Of a DNA stretch of 22,817 nucleotides, positions 9,601 to 17,900 are shown piece by piece. The translations under genes and the position numbers were made by a program. Under the pieces are notes generated by a model. That model searched no databases. It was not told the origin of the DNA and saw nothing but the letters and a program-made list of their open reading frames with translations. Every line of letters begins with the position of its first letter. Position 1 is the first letter of the stretch. The DNA lies in assembly GCA_038750655.1 (NCBI GenBank), contig JBCDGZ010000124.1, positions 1 through 22,817 of the forward strand, given 5' to 3'. This DNA comes from JBCDGZ01 sp038750655. GTDB taxonomy: Bacteria > Bacteroidota > Bacteroidia > Chitinophagales > Saprospiraceae.

Positions 9601-12600
9601 CGATGAATGTTGTGGTTAATCCGCTGCCCGTACTTTCGGCTAGAGATACGCTTTACTGTAATACGCCGGGCGCTGTGGCGCTGCCGACGCCTGATCCTGC
9701 CGGAGGCCTGTGGTCTGGGCCTGGGGTAATTGGTGATCAGTTTGATCCGCAGGTGGCGGGTGGTGTAGGCACCTATAGTTTGACCTATACTTTTGTGGAT
9801 GGTAATGCTTGCGAGAATTCAACAACGATTGATGTTCAAGTGATTGATCCGTCGGCGATTGATGCGGGGGTTGATCAGCTGATTTGTATCGATGCCTCGT
9901 TGATTGACTTGAGCCAGCTGGCTTCACCCAGCGGAGGCACCTGGTCAGCCAACGGCAGCGGCGGCTTGACAGGCGAACTCTTCAACCCCAAAGATGCCGG
10001 ACTAGGCGTACATATCCTGACCTATACCATCGGTAGTGGCAACTGCCAGGTGAGCGATAACATCGCCATCGACATCCGTCCACTGCCCACCGTAGAGGCC
10101 GGCCCACCGGTAGAAATCTGTGCCGATGAGCCCATCTTCGACCTCAGTGGCTATAGCCCCTCTGGCGGCCTCTGGACGGGACCGGGCATCACCGACCCTG
10201 CCTCCGGCACCTTCGACCCCGGCAGCCTCAACCCCGATGATTATCAACTGACCTATACCTTCACCGATGCCGTCGGCTGTACCTCTTACGATAGCCTTCC
10301 TGTCACTATCCACCCGCTTCCAGTAGTCTTTGCGGGCAACGATACGACCTTCTGCGACGCAGCAGTCAATGTATATCTGGAAAGTGCGACGCCAACGGGC
10401 GGCATCTGGTCGGGCCCGGGTATTGTAGGCCCTTCATCGGGCGCCTTTAATCCTCAGATCGCCGGTGGGGAAGGCACTTACACTTTGGTTTATGAATTTA
10501 CCGACCCGGTTACGGGTTGCGAGAATACGGATACGCTTTTGGCGACGGTCATTGCGCCTGCGGATATTGAAGCGGGGCCGGACGATACGATTTGTATTGA
10601 TCAGGGGCTGTTCCAGCTCACTGGGCAGTCGCAGATCGCCGGGACTTGGACCGGCCGCGGGATTGTCGATGAGACAGCGGGGACTTTTGATCCAATGATT
10701 GCCGGAGGCGGTACGCATATTTTGTACTTTACCTATGGGGTCGGTAGCTGTTTGGTAAGGGATTTTAAGCGTGTTAGAGTTATTGACCTGCGCTATGTGA
10801 ATGCCGGGCCGAATGAAGAATTGTGTTACAATGAAGAACCCATTACCTTGACCGGCCAGGTCCCTGCTGATGGGATTTGGAGTGGCCCGGGGATCATCGA
10901 TCCTTTCGGTGGTGTATTTGACCCAGAGCGGGCGCAGGCGGGTCAGCATGTTTTGACCTACACCTTTACCGATCCCGAATCGGGCTGTGTGAGTAGTTCA
11001 GAAAAGATCATCACAGTCTTCCCGATTGAGCAACCTGATTTTCTACTACCAGAAATCGCCTGCCGCAATGAGCTGATTAATTTCACCAACCTCTCCCCCG
11101 TCTCCTACCGGATGTTCTGGGATTTTGGGGACGGACGCAGCTCGACTGCCTTTGAGCCCCAGCATTCTTATGCCAATGCTGGTACTTATCAAGTTACCCT
11201 GACCGTCATCAACGATTACAACTGTACGGATACGGTGCGACGCAGCATTATTATTGCCGATAATCCAGTGGCCTATTTCGAGCCCGATACCAGCGAGGCT
11301 TGTGCAGGCATCGAACTCAGTTTGAGCAATCAAAGTGTTGGTTTCGACCTGACGTACGAATGGGAGTTAGGCAATGGCTTGAACAGCTCGGAACGCGACC
11401 CTGGCGTTATTTTCCTCGGCCAGGGATTGAATGATACCACCTATATCATCACCCTAACCGTTACGAATATCTGCGGCACTAGTTCCTTCCAAGAAGTAGT
11501 GACCGTTCATCCCCTGCCGGTGGCTCGATTCAGCGTAGTGCCCGAATCAGATTGCTCGCCCATAACCATGAATTTTGCCAATAATACCATTGGTGCGGCG
11601 ACGGATTTCTTTTGGGATTTTGGAAATGGAAATACCTCTACCGAAGCCATTCCTCCCCCACAGGTCTACACCACAGATTCGCTGACCACTTATTACGATG
11701 TCACTCTGATTGCTTCCAATATCTGTGGCTCCGATACCTTGAATGAACAAATTGAAGTAGCGCCAGCCGATGTCCAAGCTTTCTTTGAAGTATCGAATGA
11801 TCGAGGGTGTATGCCACTGACTGTAGAGTTCTATAATTTCGCGACGCCAGGGGCAACCATTGATTGGGATTTTGGAGATGGCAACAGCAGCCCGGAGACT
11901 TCGCCCGTCCATACCTTTACCGAAGCCGGCGAATATGAAGTCATCCAATACGCCAGCAGCACCTGTGGCTATGATTCCGTCATTGTTCTCATCGAAGTCC
12001 TTCCCGAACCGGAGGTATCCTTTGAGCACAATCGTAAAGTCTGTTGGGCACAAGAGGTTACTTTTGAAAATACCTCCGTTGACATCTCCGGCCATTTCTG
12101 GGACTTTGGCGACGGCGATACCTCTAATCTGCGCGACCCTGTACACGTCTACGACAGCGCAGGCACCTATACCGTCACGCTGCGCGGTGTTTCGAGGTTC
12201 AACCAGTGTGAAGCCTTCTTTACCAGTCAAGTCACGGTACTAGAACCTCCCTACGCCGACTTCGAACCATCGACCTACAGCGGCTGTGTACCCCTCTCGG
12301 TCGATTTCACCAATGCCTCCAACGGAGCGATGTTTTACACCTGGGAATTTGGCGATGGCAATACTGGCGTAGGCACCAACCCCACCCATGTCTACTCAGA
12401 AGTCGGCAACTACGATGTCCGCCTAATCGCCAGTGACGAATTTGGTTGTACCAACGATACCACCAAGCTCAATATAATTGTCAACCCTATCCCAACCGCC
12501 GGCTTCGAATACCAAGAGGATGCACTCTGCCAACTTCCTGCAGTCGTGGTCTTCACCAATACCTCCGAGGGCGCTGATGCCTTCACCTGGGAATTTGGCG

Positions 12601-13550
12601 ATGGCAGCTCAGCGAACTACAACAATCCCAATCATACCTACACTGAAGGTGGCGACTATCGCGTTCGAATGTTTGCCATCAACCAGTACGGCTGTCGCGA
12701 TACCAGTATTGCTGACCTAAGCATCTTCCCGAGTCCGGTAGCCGACTTTGAGTTGGACAACCAGCAAGGCTGCTCGCCAGTAGAGGTAAGCTTCACCAAC
12801 AACTCTATCGACGCCAACCTCTTCCATTGGGACTTCGGCGACGGTACCACTTCAAGCGATCCTAACCCTACGCATGTCTTCGACAGCGCGGGTTGGCACG
12901 CCGTGAAGTTGGTCGCCAGTGTCGACGGTGTTTGCTATGACAGCATCGAGCTGGCCAACATCGTTCAGGTCTTCCCCCAGCCGCACGCCAACTTTGAACC
13001 CGTAGAGCTGATTATAGACAATTCTCCTACGGGTACCTTCGATATGCTCAATTACAGCACCAATGCTTCTGAGTACTTCTGGGATTTTGGTGATGGAGAA
13101 ACTTCCGAAGTGGAAAATCCACGCCATCGCTATCTTCACAATGGCAACTACCAAGTCTATCTCGAAGCCAGCAATGAGCATGGTTGTGTGGATGATACGC
13201 TGGTCAATATTATTCCAGAGATCATCAAAGGTCTCTTTGTCCCGAATGCCCTTTCGCCAGAAAGCGGAATTGGCGATGTGCGGGTATGGCGGCCCAGTGG
13301 GATTGGATTGAAAGAATACAAGATGCAGATTTTCTCTCCCTACGGCCAATTGCTCTGGGAATCGCAAGAGCTAGATGCCGATGGCCGCCCGCTCGAAGCC
13401 TGGGATGGTACTTATCAAGGCAAGCTGCTGCCGCAGGATGTCTATGTCTGGAAGGGCTGGGGCATTTATGAGGATGGTAGTAACTGGATAGGAGTGAAAG
13501 GTAAGAATGGGCAGTATAAGACGATGGGGTCGGTGATTTTGTTGCGGTAG
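6678..13550 (+). CDS. Giant PKD-repeat surface adhesin with T9SS type B sorting domain
   Basis: This 2290-residue secreted protein begins with a signal peptide (SSSLLLLTIFFGLTAESSAQ, cleavage around residue 26). Residues about 27-600 hold degenerate PKD/Ig-like domains (for example YSWDF and IDWGDGT). Residues 604-1452 are eleven Cys-containing repeats of about 75 residues with a GxWSGxG core and a TYTFTD.xGC end. Residues 1453-2185 are nine PKD domains marked by W-D/E-F/L-G-D/N-G motifs, the first at residue 1481 and the last at 2135. Residues 2186-2290 (LFVPNALSPESG ... WDGTYQGKLLPQDVYVWKG) form the gliding-motility-type C-terminal sorting domain that directs T9SS export and surface attachment. 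It follows a PorP/SprF gene, its likely export partner. Likely roles are adhesion, gliding or biofilm formation. Third-position codon usage changes in blocks along the gene. Confidence 0.95.
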   Translation: MMSNFYSSSLLLLTIFFGLTAESSAQCDFSISNQVVCGNTVVNFSVDSPGAGVYSWDFQSDSNVDAYGTNVTFVFPGSAVNQTYTVVLYRNSIPCEADTVYVQAVPDSEIGLLPGSGIMDGNNIRVCSALPQTTLSIFNASTTYSSNASYEIDWGDGTIENFDNTSFPNTGFITHDYNQFGYYNIRVTTTGVNGCVAHANYVFYNGSNPSVGLANPGNTVGLCAPAAITFPITNTADNPVGTEYYVYVSGELVDSFTQSNVPPAFTYLFEESSCGASTSTGNYQNAFDVQVVATNPCGSSQATIEPIEISEPPEPEFEVDRPVIGCTEDVFTITDVSTNILEVTSGNPSNCSTNLAPSWVITPGVAGIDWNLLSGNLFNAEVLELQFLLPGDYTIEMTIHSEACGDYTYSQTIEVLEIAEAEATISLATASFPAISDECAPTVGTFINESTGDSIDYVWTILPASGWSFVDSTNLTSEHLNIAFEDAGTYTVFLTTSNLCSSDTWDTTLVIAGDPIVDILPIPTACESTTLNFNSSNVLYDPNGGTLNSFYWSFPGGIPSSSTDQFPSNIQYNTPGTYTITLTTGNQCGASTITETFTIQAPGTLIMPNDTAVCAYSPAIQLSTNFSGGNWSGNGITSDGWFVPDGNNLGSNTLVYTILDGACSSTDSMIVTVIPAPPVDAGPDQEVCVNDAPFVLTGYSPANGTWSISSGGVLTGGDTFDPVASGPGTYTLTYTFADNNGCNNFDEKTILVNILPTVEAGPDQSICENPNDIPLTGFSPTGGIWSGTGVSPDGLFNVQNTPGLGSYTLYYTYTDPATGCANLDSINITVVPNDVADAGIDELVCINDNPFLLAGGTPAGGAWSGTGVDATGIFDPSMAGVGIHVLTYRYGSGYCETTDSKLVEVQGLPQLTLPSDRALCVSAAPLTLNALPINGTWSGIGVSGNTFDPQVAGVGSYELAYTYTDPLTNCSNSDTMNVVVNPLPVLSARDTLYCNTPGAVALPTPDPAGGLWSGPGVIGDQFDPQVAGGVGTYSLTYTFVDGNACENSTTIDVQVIDPSAIDAGVDQLICIDASLIDLSQLASPSGGTWSANGSGGLTGELFNPKDAGLGVHILTYTIGSGNCQVSDNIAIDIRPLPTVEAGPPVEICADEPIFDLSGYSPSGGLWTGPGITDPASGTFDPGSLNPDDYQLTYTFTDAVGCTSYDSLPVTIHPLPVVFAGNDTTFCDAAVNVYLESATPTGGIWSGPGIVGPSSGAFNPQIAGGEGTYTLVYEFTDPVTGCENTDTLLATVIAPADIEAGPDDTICIDQGLFQLTGQSQIAGTWTGRGIVDETAGTFDPMIAGGGTHILYFTYGVGSCLVRDFKRVRVIDLRYVNAGPNEELCYNEEPITLTGQVPADGIWSGPGIIDPFGGVFDPERAQAGQHVLTYTFTDPESGCVSSSEKIITVFPIEQPDFLLPEIACRNELINFTNLSPVSYRMFWDFGDGRSSTAFEPQHSYANAGTYQVTLTVINDYNCTDTVRRSIIIADNPVAYFEPDTSEACAGIELSLSNQSVGFDLTYEWELGNGLNSSERDPGVIFLGQGLNDTTYIITLTVTNICGTSSFQEVVTVHPLPVARFSVVPESDCSPITMNFANNTIGAATDFFWDFGNGNTSTEAIPPPQVYTTDSLTTYYDVTLIASNICGSDTLNEQIEVAPADVQAFFEVSNDRGCMPLTVEFYNFATPGATIDWDFGDGNSSPETSPVHTFTEAGEYEVIQYASSTCGYDSVIVLIEVLPEPEVSFEHNRKVCWAQEVTFENTSVDISGHFWDFGDGDTSNLRDPVHVYDSAGTYTVTLRGVSRFNQCEAFFTSQVTVLEPPYADFEPSTYSGCVPLSVDFTNASNGAMFYTWEFGDGNTGVGTNPTHVYSEVGNYDVRLIASDEFGCTNDTTKLNIIVNPIPTAGFEYQEDALCQLPAVVVFTNTSEGADAFTWEFGDGSSANYNNPNHTYTEGGDYRVRMFAINQYGCRDTSIADLSIFPSPVADFELDNQQGCSPVEVSFTNNSIDANLFHWDFGDGTTSSDPNPTHVFDSAGWHAVKLVASVDGVCYDSIELANIVQVFPQPHANFEPVELIIDNSPTGTFDMLNYSTNASEYFWDFGDGETSEVENPRHRYLHNGNYQVYLEASNEHGCVDDTLVNIIPEIIKGLFVPNALSPESGIGDVRVWRPSGIGLKEYKMQIFSPYGQLLWESQELDADGRPLEAWDGTYQGKLLPQDVYVWKGWGIYEDGSNWIGVKGKNGQYKTMGSVILLR
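8487..11033 (+). repeat. Eleven GxWSGxG-type tandem protein repeats
   Basis: Eleven units of about 75 codons each begin with an AGxDxxxC-like segment, carry a central GG.WSG.G motif and an FDP motif, and end in L.YT...C. Repeats 1, 4, 7 and 10 share a shortened ending with a G-x-C or GSGxC motif in place of TDPxTGC. Their equivalent Cys codons start at 8664, 9360, 10044 and 10749, spacings of 232, 228 and 235 codons, so the array looks built from three-repeat blocks. DNA-level identity between units is low. Confidence 0.85.
11034..13232 (+). repeat. Nine tandem PKD domains
   Basis: Nine consecutive Ig-like PKD units of about 80 residues are marked by WDFGDGRSS, WELGNGLNS, WDFGNGNTS, WDFGDGNSS, WDFGDGDTS, WEFGDGNTG, WEFGDGSSA, WDFGDGTTS and WDFGDGETS. 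Most are followed by a P..VY...G.Y.V.L strand pair. They form the stalk next to the sorting domain. Confidence 0.9.
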
Positions 13551-13603
13551 GAGTGTATGTGAACAGATAAGGAGAAAGGTAAGATACGGATCTGGTTGGG
13601 GCA

Positions 13604-13628
13604 AAAGTGGGTGGGACCCGCCCACTTT
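13604..13628 (+). terminator. Hairpin after the adhesin gene
   Basis: AAAGTGGGTG pairs with CGCCCACTTT (ten pairs, one of them G-T) around a GGACC loop, 53 bases after the adhesin stop. The right arm ends in TTT but no longer T-run follows, so termination strength is uncertain. Confidence 0.5.
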
Positions 13629-13812
13629 GCCGCCGCCGCCAATCGCCCCGCCTCCTGATTGAATCTAACCACTAAAAGTCAGACCTTGCGGGGGATCGCA
13701 AAAGCTCCTCTAGGAAGATGGCATCCTGTTTTCTTTCAGGCCTTCGAAAAAAAAGGAAGTATGTTATACCAGACCAATGGAATTGCCAAAGTGATCGGAC
13801 GGTGTAAAATTC

Positions 13813-13860
13813 TTGTGTTATGAATTGGCAATATTCAAACTCAGACACAATATAACACAA
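13813..13860. repeat. 9-bp inverted repeat
   Basis: TTGTGTTAT at 13813-13821 is an exact reverse complement of ATAACACAA at 13852-13860, with a 30-base spacer. It lies about 145 bases upstream of the thioesterase start. It could be a regulator site or a chance repeat in AT-rich DNA. Confidence 0.35.
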
Positions 13861-14005
13861 AATGTTTTCAAAAGCAACCTGATCGAAGTCTCCCCGTTAG
13901 TAAAATCCTTTATTACATCCCAAAAGCTTCTACCCATAGCGACAACAAGACTTTTAAGTCTTACAAAAAAATAGCATTTTTGCAGCTACCAAAGCCCAAG
14001 ATGCT

Positions 14006-14713
14006 ATGCAGAAAATCAACCTCTTTTGCCTCCCCTTTGCCGGAGGAAGCAAATATGCCTACCGCGCTTTTGAAGAAAAAGCCCCTTTGAATGTGAACAT
14101 GATACCTTTGGATATTCCGGGCCGGGGCCTGCGGATGGCGGAGCCTTCTCTGGATGATCTTCGGGAAATTGCCCGGGATGTTTTACAGCAGATTCGCAGT
14201 CGACTTTCGGAGCCTTACGCTATTTATGGGCACAGCATGGGGACGATGATTGGCTTTGAGCTGGTGCACCTGATCATCAAGGAGGGCTTGCCCGCGCCGC
14301 TGCATTTGTTCTTCACCGGAGGCGGAGGGCCTTCGGCCCGCGAAGATGATGACCCCAAGCACCTCATGGACCGGCCGACCTTCATCAAAGCCATCAAGGA
14401 GCTGGGCGGTATGCCCGAAGAAATCCTGGCCAATGATGAAATGCTGGAGTTCTTTGTCCCCATCCTACAAACGGACTTCAAAGCCGTCGAGACCTATGCC
14501 TACATCGAACGCCCGCCCCTCAATATTCCCATCGATGTGTTTATCGGTGAAGATGAAGATATTTCGCTGGAAGAGGCCCAAGCTTGGGAGAAAGAAAGCA
14601 GCCTGCCCATAGATTTACAGCAATTCCCCGGACATCACTTCTTCATCTTCGAATACGTCGACCAAATCCTGGAGCATATCGCCAACAAACTGAGCAAAAA
14701 GGTGATCATCTGA
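14006..14713 (+). CDS. Type II (stand-alone) thioesterase, alpha/beta hydrolase
   Basis: Type II thioesterases release stalled or wrong acyl groups from carrier proteins of nonribosomal peptide and polyketide synthases. The 235-residue product is full length for the family and cytoplasmic (no signal). It has the family opening LFCLPFAGGSKYAYRAF (residues 6-22), PGRGLRM, the nucleophile elbow GHSMG at 75-79 (Ser77), the family motif DFKAVETY at 157-164, a GEDED segment at 181-185 that supplies the acid residue, and PGHHFF with the catalytic His at about 211. The triad therefore looks intact. No synthetase gene is in the window; instead a 55-codon precursor-like ORF follows 66 bases downstream. 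Its usual partner may lie elsewhere in the genome, or it may act on another acyl pathway. The enzyme family is clear; the pathway is not. Confidence 0.92.
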   Translation: MQKINLFCLPFAGGSKYAYRAFEEKAPLNVNMIPLDIPGRGLRMAEPSLDDLREIARDVLQQIRSRLSEPYAIYGHSMGTMIGFELVHLIIKEGLPAPLHLFFTGGGGPSAREDDDPKHLMDRPTFIKAIKELGGMPEEILANDEMLEFFVPILQTDFKAVETYAYIERPPLNIPIDVFIGEDEDISLEEAQAWEKESSLPIDLQQFPGHHFFIFEYVDQILEHIANKLSKKVII

Positions 14714-14779
14714 CCATTTCTTCACCAAGGTACTTATGGGTATTTTTTACAATATTATGGGGCTCAGATTTCGGGAAAT

Positions 14780-14947
14780 ATGAAAAAAAGATTAACTTTA
14801 ATTGAATTGTCCACTACTCAATTGATTACAAAAGCTGATTTTCAATTTTCTAGTGTTGATGTACTGGAAAATATGACTGGTGGCCGGAAAGCTCTCTTAG
14901 TTCCGGCCACCTTTTATTTTAGCAACTGTTGTCCTTGCCCGCTCTAG
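14780..14947 (+). CDS. Candidate double-glycine RiPP precursor peptide, 55 residues
   Basis: This ORF starts 66 bases after the thioesterase stop. The leader begins MKKRLTLIELSTTQL, resembling the KKLxLxxLS opening of GG-type natural-product precursors known in Bacteroidota, and ends VLENMTGG at residues 28-35, a typical double-glycine cleavage motif with hydrophobic residues at the expected spacing. The predicted core is 20 residues, RKALLVPATF followed by YFSNCCPCPL, ending with a CCxC cluster. A GGGA lies just upstream of the ATG. No modification enzyme or peptidase-transporter is in the window. A perfect 11-bp terminator hairpin spans the GG codons and most of the core; if it works efficiently, the message would lack the stop codon. 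The 3' end overlaps the convergent minus-strand gene by four bases. The ORF may be real, decayed or fortuitous; the leader features favour real. Confidence 0.5.
   Translation: MKKRLTLIELSTTQLITKADFQFSSVDVLENMTGGRKALLVPATFYFSNCCPCPL
14879..14920 (+). terminator. Strong intrinsic terminator inside the precursor-like ORF
   Basis: GGTGGCCGGAA (14879-14889) and TTCCGGCCACC (14901-14911) form a perfect 11-bp GC-rich stem with an 11-base loop, followed at once by TTTTATTTT. This is a textbook rho-independent terminator for plus-strand transcription, 165 bases after the thioesterase stop and just before the convergent gene end. On the minus strand no comparable T-run follows the stem. Confidence 0.85.
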
Positions 14948-17900
14948 TACTTTCCGTTAAATACTCCAATCTGATTGAAAGCGACAAACTCATCGCAGGC
15001 AAAGTCGATGAGCGGAACGCAAAGGGCAGTCACGCGACCAACTGTACCTGCGTTTTTAGCGAGTAACAGCCCCTGACAGGCCGACGGCAACGGCCGAATC
15101 AACACCTGGACCTCCTGAGGGTAGTTGACGGGATTCTCCGTGGAGATCGCCCAGGCCGTCCCAGCTCCCAGCAACAAATTAGCGATCCCCAAGACGGAGG
15201 TACTGCCAGCCTGGATTTTCTTGATGACCATAGCGTAGGATGTTCCTATGTGTTGAACAAAACCACTATACGCCCAGGTGTTGTACCCAACGGTTAGGAG
15301 AATCATTCCGCTCTTGGCACACAGAAAAGCATCTTTTACAGACGGCTCCAAAGTGACCAGATTTTTGAAGGACTTGTATGGAATAGTAGTGTACCAACCC
15401 ATCCAACCCATAGCCAGCGCCCCTCCCGCCAGACCAGTCATAATGATGTCCTTGCGACTGGCCTTCGGCGCCTTTAAGTCTTCATCATTGTTGATGGGAG
15501 TGCTCTCGTTAGCAGGCGTCCCCGGAACTTGTGCATCGGGCAAATTTCTGTTGATGTCCAGAGCGGTCTTCAGCAGGCCCAGCTCAATATAACTGCTCGT
15601 AAAGATCGCCAGCATGACCTTATCATAGTCGCTGTGTTTGCTCGCCGATCGCTTGTGGTCTTCCGCTTGCTCCGCCCAAGGATTACCGGAGAGGTGCTTG
15701 CTATCCGCCATCAGAATATTTTTCAAACGATCATCCCCAGACGCTGCTTCCAGTTCGCTCATAACATACATCGGCAGGGCCAGCATCATGCTGAACACAT
15801 CCAGCCAGGTCACTTCTCCGATCCCCGCAATTTCGAAAAGCCAACTCAGGATAGGCACCTCCGTCTCTAGCCATTCCATGAAAGTATTCAGGACCTCCTC
15901 CCCCATTTGAAACAAAGTATCAATCAGGTTTTTGAGGGTTTCCAGCAGTCCCAGCACCAAAGCTTTCGCACTGTCCAGCAGCACCAGTATACCTACATCC
16001 AGGATGTTAGAAGAGCTTTGAAAATCCTTGGAAATGTCCTTTTGGAACTGATCGTATAGTTGGAGAAAACTTTCCATTTCCTTAGTCAAAAGTGTCACCA
16101 AAGGCGACTGATTATTGTGTTTGATGGTAATGGTCCCCGGGTCACTACTTTGGTAATGATTGCTGACATAATTCAATCGCACACTGTGCTCCGATCGCAG
16201 TTGATAGCTGGAGCTATTGCTGGCGGGCTGCGCCCCGGAGTAGCCAAAAGTCTTGTCGCGAAAATGCGCTTCTAGCTTATCAAAGTTATGCTCAATGAGG
16301 TCTTCCAATTGGTCAATATACTGATCGAACAGCTTGTTGGTAGCGGGCAGAATATGCTGCGTAGTCACCGTCGCCATGTCCTTAAAAATCGTCTCAATCT
16401 TGGCCTTGGTTTTCAGAATATTCTCCCAATCAAAGAGTAAGGTCAAAAATTCTACGACCTTTTCAATGACGTCCTTGATTTGATCTACCGCTTTGGCGAT
16501 AACCTGAAAGATGGTCTCCACTAGCGCACCAACCTGCTCGACGGTGGCGGCTACGACGGTTTGGACCAGGCCTTCAGCAGTGTGTACCATGATGGTAATC
16601 TCGCTCTCAATTTCAACCACCAGCTTTTCGATTTTCTGAAATTCCTGCTTGGCCTCATCCCAGACTTCTTCCACCGCGCTTTCGGCCCAACTCCAGATGG
16701 CATCGCCGATGTCGCTCATAGTACTGCGCCTGGCTTTGCCACCTTGAGGGGAGGAAGAGGGGGTATTAGTAATGGACGGCTGGCCCTTGTTGAGATGGAT
16801 GGTGAAATGGACGGGCTTTTGGTCTCCTCGCTTCACATTTCCGCTGCTCGTAGAAAAGCGATATTCCTCGGGGTTAGTGATGTAGGTATCCGAAGCCCCC
16901 ACAGAACGGCGAGCGTGACTGGTCGAAGCATTGGCCATGATAGCAGCGCTGTTTTTAATGAGGCCGACCAGATTATCTGCATCTTGGCTAGAGAAGCTTT
17001 TGTCTTTGGCCTTGAGGATGCCACTTTGATAAAGTGTATCTTTACTGAAAGACTCCTTAACCATTTTTCCCTTTTTCTTGACGGTCAGCTGTGCGCCATC
17101 TGCTCCTGACAGCCTTCGGTGTGCATTGTGCCCCGGATTAATCAGCTGGTACCTTTTGTTGCCCTCTTCGTCTACGCCCATAAAATCGGTATGAACCATA
17201 AGATAAGCCGTGGCAATACCTTTAGCCGGAGATTCGATGACCACTTTCCCCTGCCCGTTGGTGCGAACATAAGCCGGGCTATAGCGATCAAAGCGGTGAA
17301 GATAACCATTGATGAAGACCGTCGTACGACTGGAGGCCCGAATTTCCATCTCGTAGTTGGCGTAGCCAATACCGTTGTCGTCCTTGGCCATAATTTCTGT
17401 ATAATAAAGTGGCACCACCTTAGTCGGCTTGGTCTTCTTAGCCCTTTTGGGAATACAATCATTCGGCACCTTAATGGCTTCTTTGACCCATATTTTATCC
17501 ACCTTAGAGCAATGTAATTCATACAGGAAAGCCTCATCGGTGGCTTCCTGTTGAACGACGCCATACACTTCGGCATCGCCGACCATAACCTCGGGACAGG
17601 AGATGGAGTTGAGGGTTGCTCCAAGGTAAACGAAGGCATCGGCAAAGAGCATTTCACCGGTGTCGGGGTCTTCGCTGACTTGCCGCAGCAGCCAAAGTCG
17701 GTTGTTAAGGTCTAGGGCAAAGATGCGGTGCAGCCCCTCGGCATTTTTACCGAAGGCTACTTGATAAATCTGCAAGCCCTTTCCGCTCAACAAACGAGTG
17801 GTGAAGGGACTGTCCTGAGGATGATCGGCCGCAGATTGAAAGCTGTAGGCCAAATTTCCGTGATCATCTGTCAATAAAACGCTCTTGCCCTTAATGGCCA

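Larger units (their letters stand above)
13551..14005. other. Intergenic region between adhesin and thioesterase
   Basis: This 455-base gap holds a strong hairpin just after the adhesin (13604-13628), a short GC-rich patch (GCCGCCGCC near 13630), and a 9-bp inverted repeat (13813-13860). Short ORFs on either strand here (up to 62 codons) lack recognisable features, so I call none. The last 70 bases before the thioesterase are AT-rich and probably carry its promoter, but no clean Bacteroidota -7 match is visible. Confidence 0.5.

Noticed and set aside
8487..13232. Repeat region as CRISPR or DNA satellite
   Set aside because: The periodicity is at protein level within one uninterrupted frame, with low DNA identity between units and no constant repeat or spacer structure.
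13672..13860. 62-codon ORF on the minus strand between the adhesin and thioesterase genes
   Set aside because: It has no start context, signal peptide or recognisable domain, and spans the inverted repeat in ordinary AT-rich intergenic DNA.
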